NCBI GenBank assembly: GCA_038501625.1
Contig: JAZAYU010000264.1
Span: 186,001-250,000, forward strand
Reading direction: 5' to 3'
Length of the DNA stretch: 64,000 nucleotides
From: Corbicula japonica
Taxonomy: Eukaryota; Mollusca; Bivalvia; Venerida; Cyrenidae
A model generated the notes under the pieces. It was not told where the DNA came from. It saw only the letters and a list, made by a program, of their open reading frames with translations, and ran no database searches. Below, piece by piece: positions 62,933-64,000 of this stretch. A program made the position numbers and the translations under genes. Every line of letters starts with the position of its first letter. Positions within the stretch are counted from its first letter, which is position 1.

Positions 62933-62950
62933 ATGCAACTGCTTTGTGAG
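62933..62950 (+). CDS. Candidate first coding exon of the downstream gene
   Basis: ATG at 62933 follows an in-frame TAG. The six codons (M-Q-L-L-C-E) run to GTGAG|GTAAGT, a perfect donor. Phase 0 joins in frame to the exon at 63798. The evidence is only this splice logic; the start could be elsewhere. Confidence 0.35.
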
Positions 62951-62978
62951 GTAAGTTATGCTAAATTGAGTGTTTTAA

Positions 62979-63206
62979 CTCTTTCCTCCATACCTTTATT
63001 GTATGGGTGAAAAATGTAGATCCAGATCAGCCAGCATATCGGTGCTGTCTGATCAGGATCTAAACTGTTCCTTTTTTGATTAATTTGGTTATTTCTGACC
63101 AAAATATGACCAGTGCAGATCCTGATCAGATGGCACAGATGTGCCAGCTGATCTGGATCTACACTGGTCGCACATGCGTAAAAATGTGTATTTATGGAGG
63201 AAAGGG
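62979..63206. mobile_element. piggyBac-like GATCAG MITE
   Basis: A complete copy, with TTAA at 62975-62978 and 63207-63210, CTCTTTCC and GGAAAGGG ends, and all the inner GATCAG/GATCTGG blocks. Confidence 0.83.
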
Positions 63207-63527
63207 TTAACTTACTGTTTTTTTATGTAAATAATGAAAATATAATAATGTGACAGAATGTATATACCAAATTAATATCAAATTGGAATTGAATATTAAA
63301 AATATTAAAATAAATAAACAGCATAGTTCAATGCCAAATAATGAAAACATGTTACAAACGAGCATAGGAAGCAGTAAGCTTAGAATCTGTTGATGTTCCA
63401 GCTTCTAATATTCATGAACTGCATGAAATCTTAGAGTAAATTAATGAAAAGTCTTAAAAACAACAATTATTGTTTGAGCGTGACCAGCTTAATTGGACAA
63501 ATACCTTAATAACCTTGAACATTGAAA

Positions 63528-63764
63528 ATTTTTCCACCATATAATTATACGCATTTTTATGCATGTGCGACCAGTGTAGATCCAGATCAGCCGGCACATT
63601 GTGTCGTCTGATCAGGATCTGCACTGGTCGCATTTTGGTCAGAAATAACCTAATGAATAAAAGGGCAAACAGTGCAGAGCCTGATCAGACTGCACAGATG
63701 TGCCAGCTGATCTGGATCTACACTGTTTGCACACGCAATAAAGGTGCATCTGTGGAGGAAAGGG
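63528..63764. mobile_element. piggyBac-like GATCAG MITE, close to an exon
   Basis: The interior and right end are well preserved (GGAGGAAAGGG then TTAA at 63765-63768). The left end is worn (TTTTTCCACCATATAATTAT). It ends about 30 bp before the exon at 63798. Confidence 0.75.
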
Positions 63765-63797
63765 TTAAATAACAGGCTGTATCATTATTTCTTTCAG

Positions 63798-63943
63798 CTA
63801 AGCTACAGACTATTTTGTGAAGAAGCCGTGTTAGATGCAGCCTGGCAGTGTGAAGGTCAAAACAACCAGCACCCAGGTCATCAATATGTTCCTCAACACA
63901 TCAGCAGATTATCTTACAATACCTTTCAAGAAATATGTTTAAG
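63798..63943 (+). CDS. Exon of an unrecognised protein
   Basis: 146 nt between CTTTCAG and GTAATT, open in one frame only. It encodes L-S-Y-R-L-F-C-E-E-A-V-L-D-A-A-W-Q-C, then Q-N-N-Q-H-P-G-H-Q-Y-V-P-Q-H-I-S-R-L-S-Y and ends E-I-C-L with two extra bases. The mixed, non-repetitive composition and both consensus splice sites support a real exon. I do not recognise the family. The gene continues beyond the window on the + strand, downstream of UBA2 in the same orientation. Confidence 0.6.
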
Positions 63944-64000
63944 GTAATTAGTTTCTAATCTGTATTCTGTTAATAGTAACGCCTAGGAATTGCCTAGGAA

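Overview
ORGANISM. This is metazoan nuclear DNA: AT-rich, with small coding exons separated by kilobase introns with GT-AG boundaries (one GC-AG), and dense in MITEs, hAT-like elements, a Ty3/gypsy-type LTR retrotransposon, a tRNA-derived SINE and elements with a hairpin head, tandem repeats and a CTTGTT-type tail. The last architecture and the repeat density point to a mollusc, most probably a bivalve. That is inference; no rRNA or mitochondrial marker is present. || MAIN GENE. The only gene I can name is UBA2 (SAE2), the catalytic subunit of the heterodimeric SUMO-activating E1, on the + strand. Sixteen coding exons from 14807 to 48810 join without breaking frame into 595 residues ending in TAA. 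Visible residue 1 corresponds to about human residue 47, so the first exon (start codon and the glycine-rich ATP-binding loop) was not found and probably lies 5' of the window. The adenylation residues, the catalytic-cysteine motif, both zinc CxxC pairs, the ubiquitin-fold domain and a lysine-rich, acidic C-terminal tail with SUMO-interaction-like motifs are all present. || LAYOUT. 1-2894: AT-rich DNA with nothing recognised. 2900-13847: a decayed antisense LTR retrotransposon with about 120-bp LTRs and a perfect 5-bp target duplication; other elements are nested in it. 14377-34423: UBA2 exons 2-11 with introns full of MITEs. 34467-40081: a 5.6-kb hAT-like element in intron 11 that itself holds two tandem-repeat elements and a 1.1-kb CCA/ACA microsatellite. 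40330-48810: exons 12-17; intron 16 has a minisatellite interrupted by a TIR element that is interrupted by another. 48811-61660: presumed 3' UTR and intergenic DNA made largely of MITEs, fold-back elements and three more tandem-repeat elements. 61667-63943: a 29-bp minisatellite, then a possible first coding exon and a well-bounded exon of an unrecognised + strand gene running off the window. || HOW IT WORKS TOGETHER. There is no operon. The biology is one essential SUMO-pathway gene with unusually repeat-loaded introns. The features most likely to matter to it are a perfect 77-bp inverted repeat in the introns flanking exon 6, the GC-AG intron 13, and many self-complementary intronic elements that would form double-stranded RNA in the transcript. 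No CRISPR array, rRNA, intact tRNA gene or prokaryote-type system was seen.
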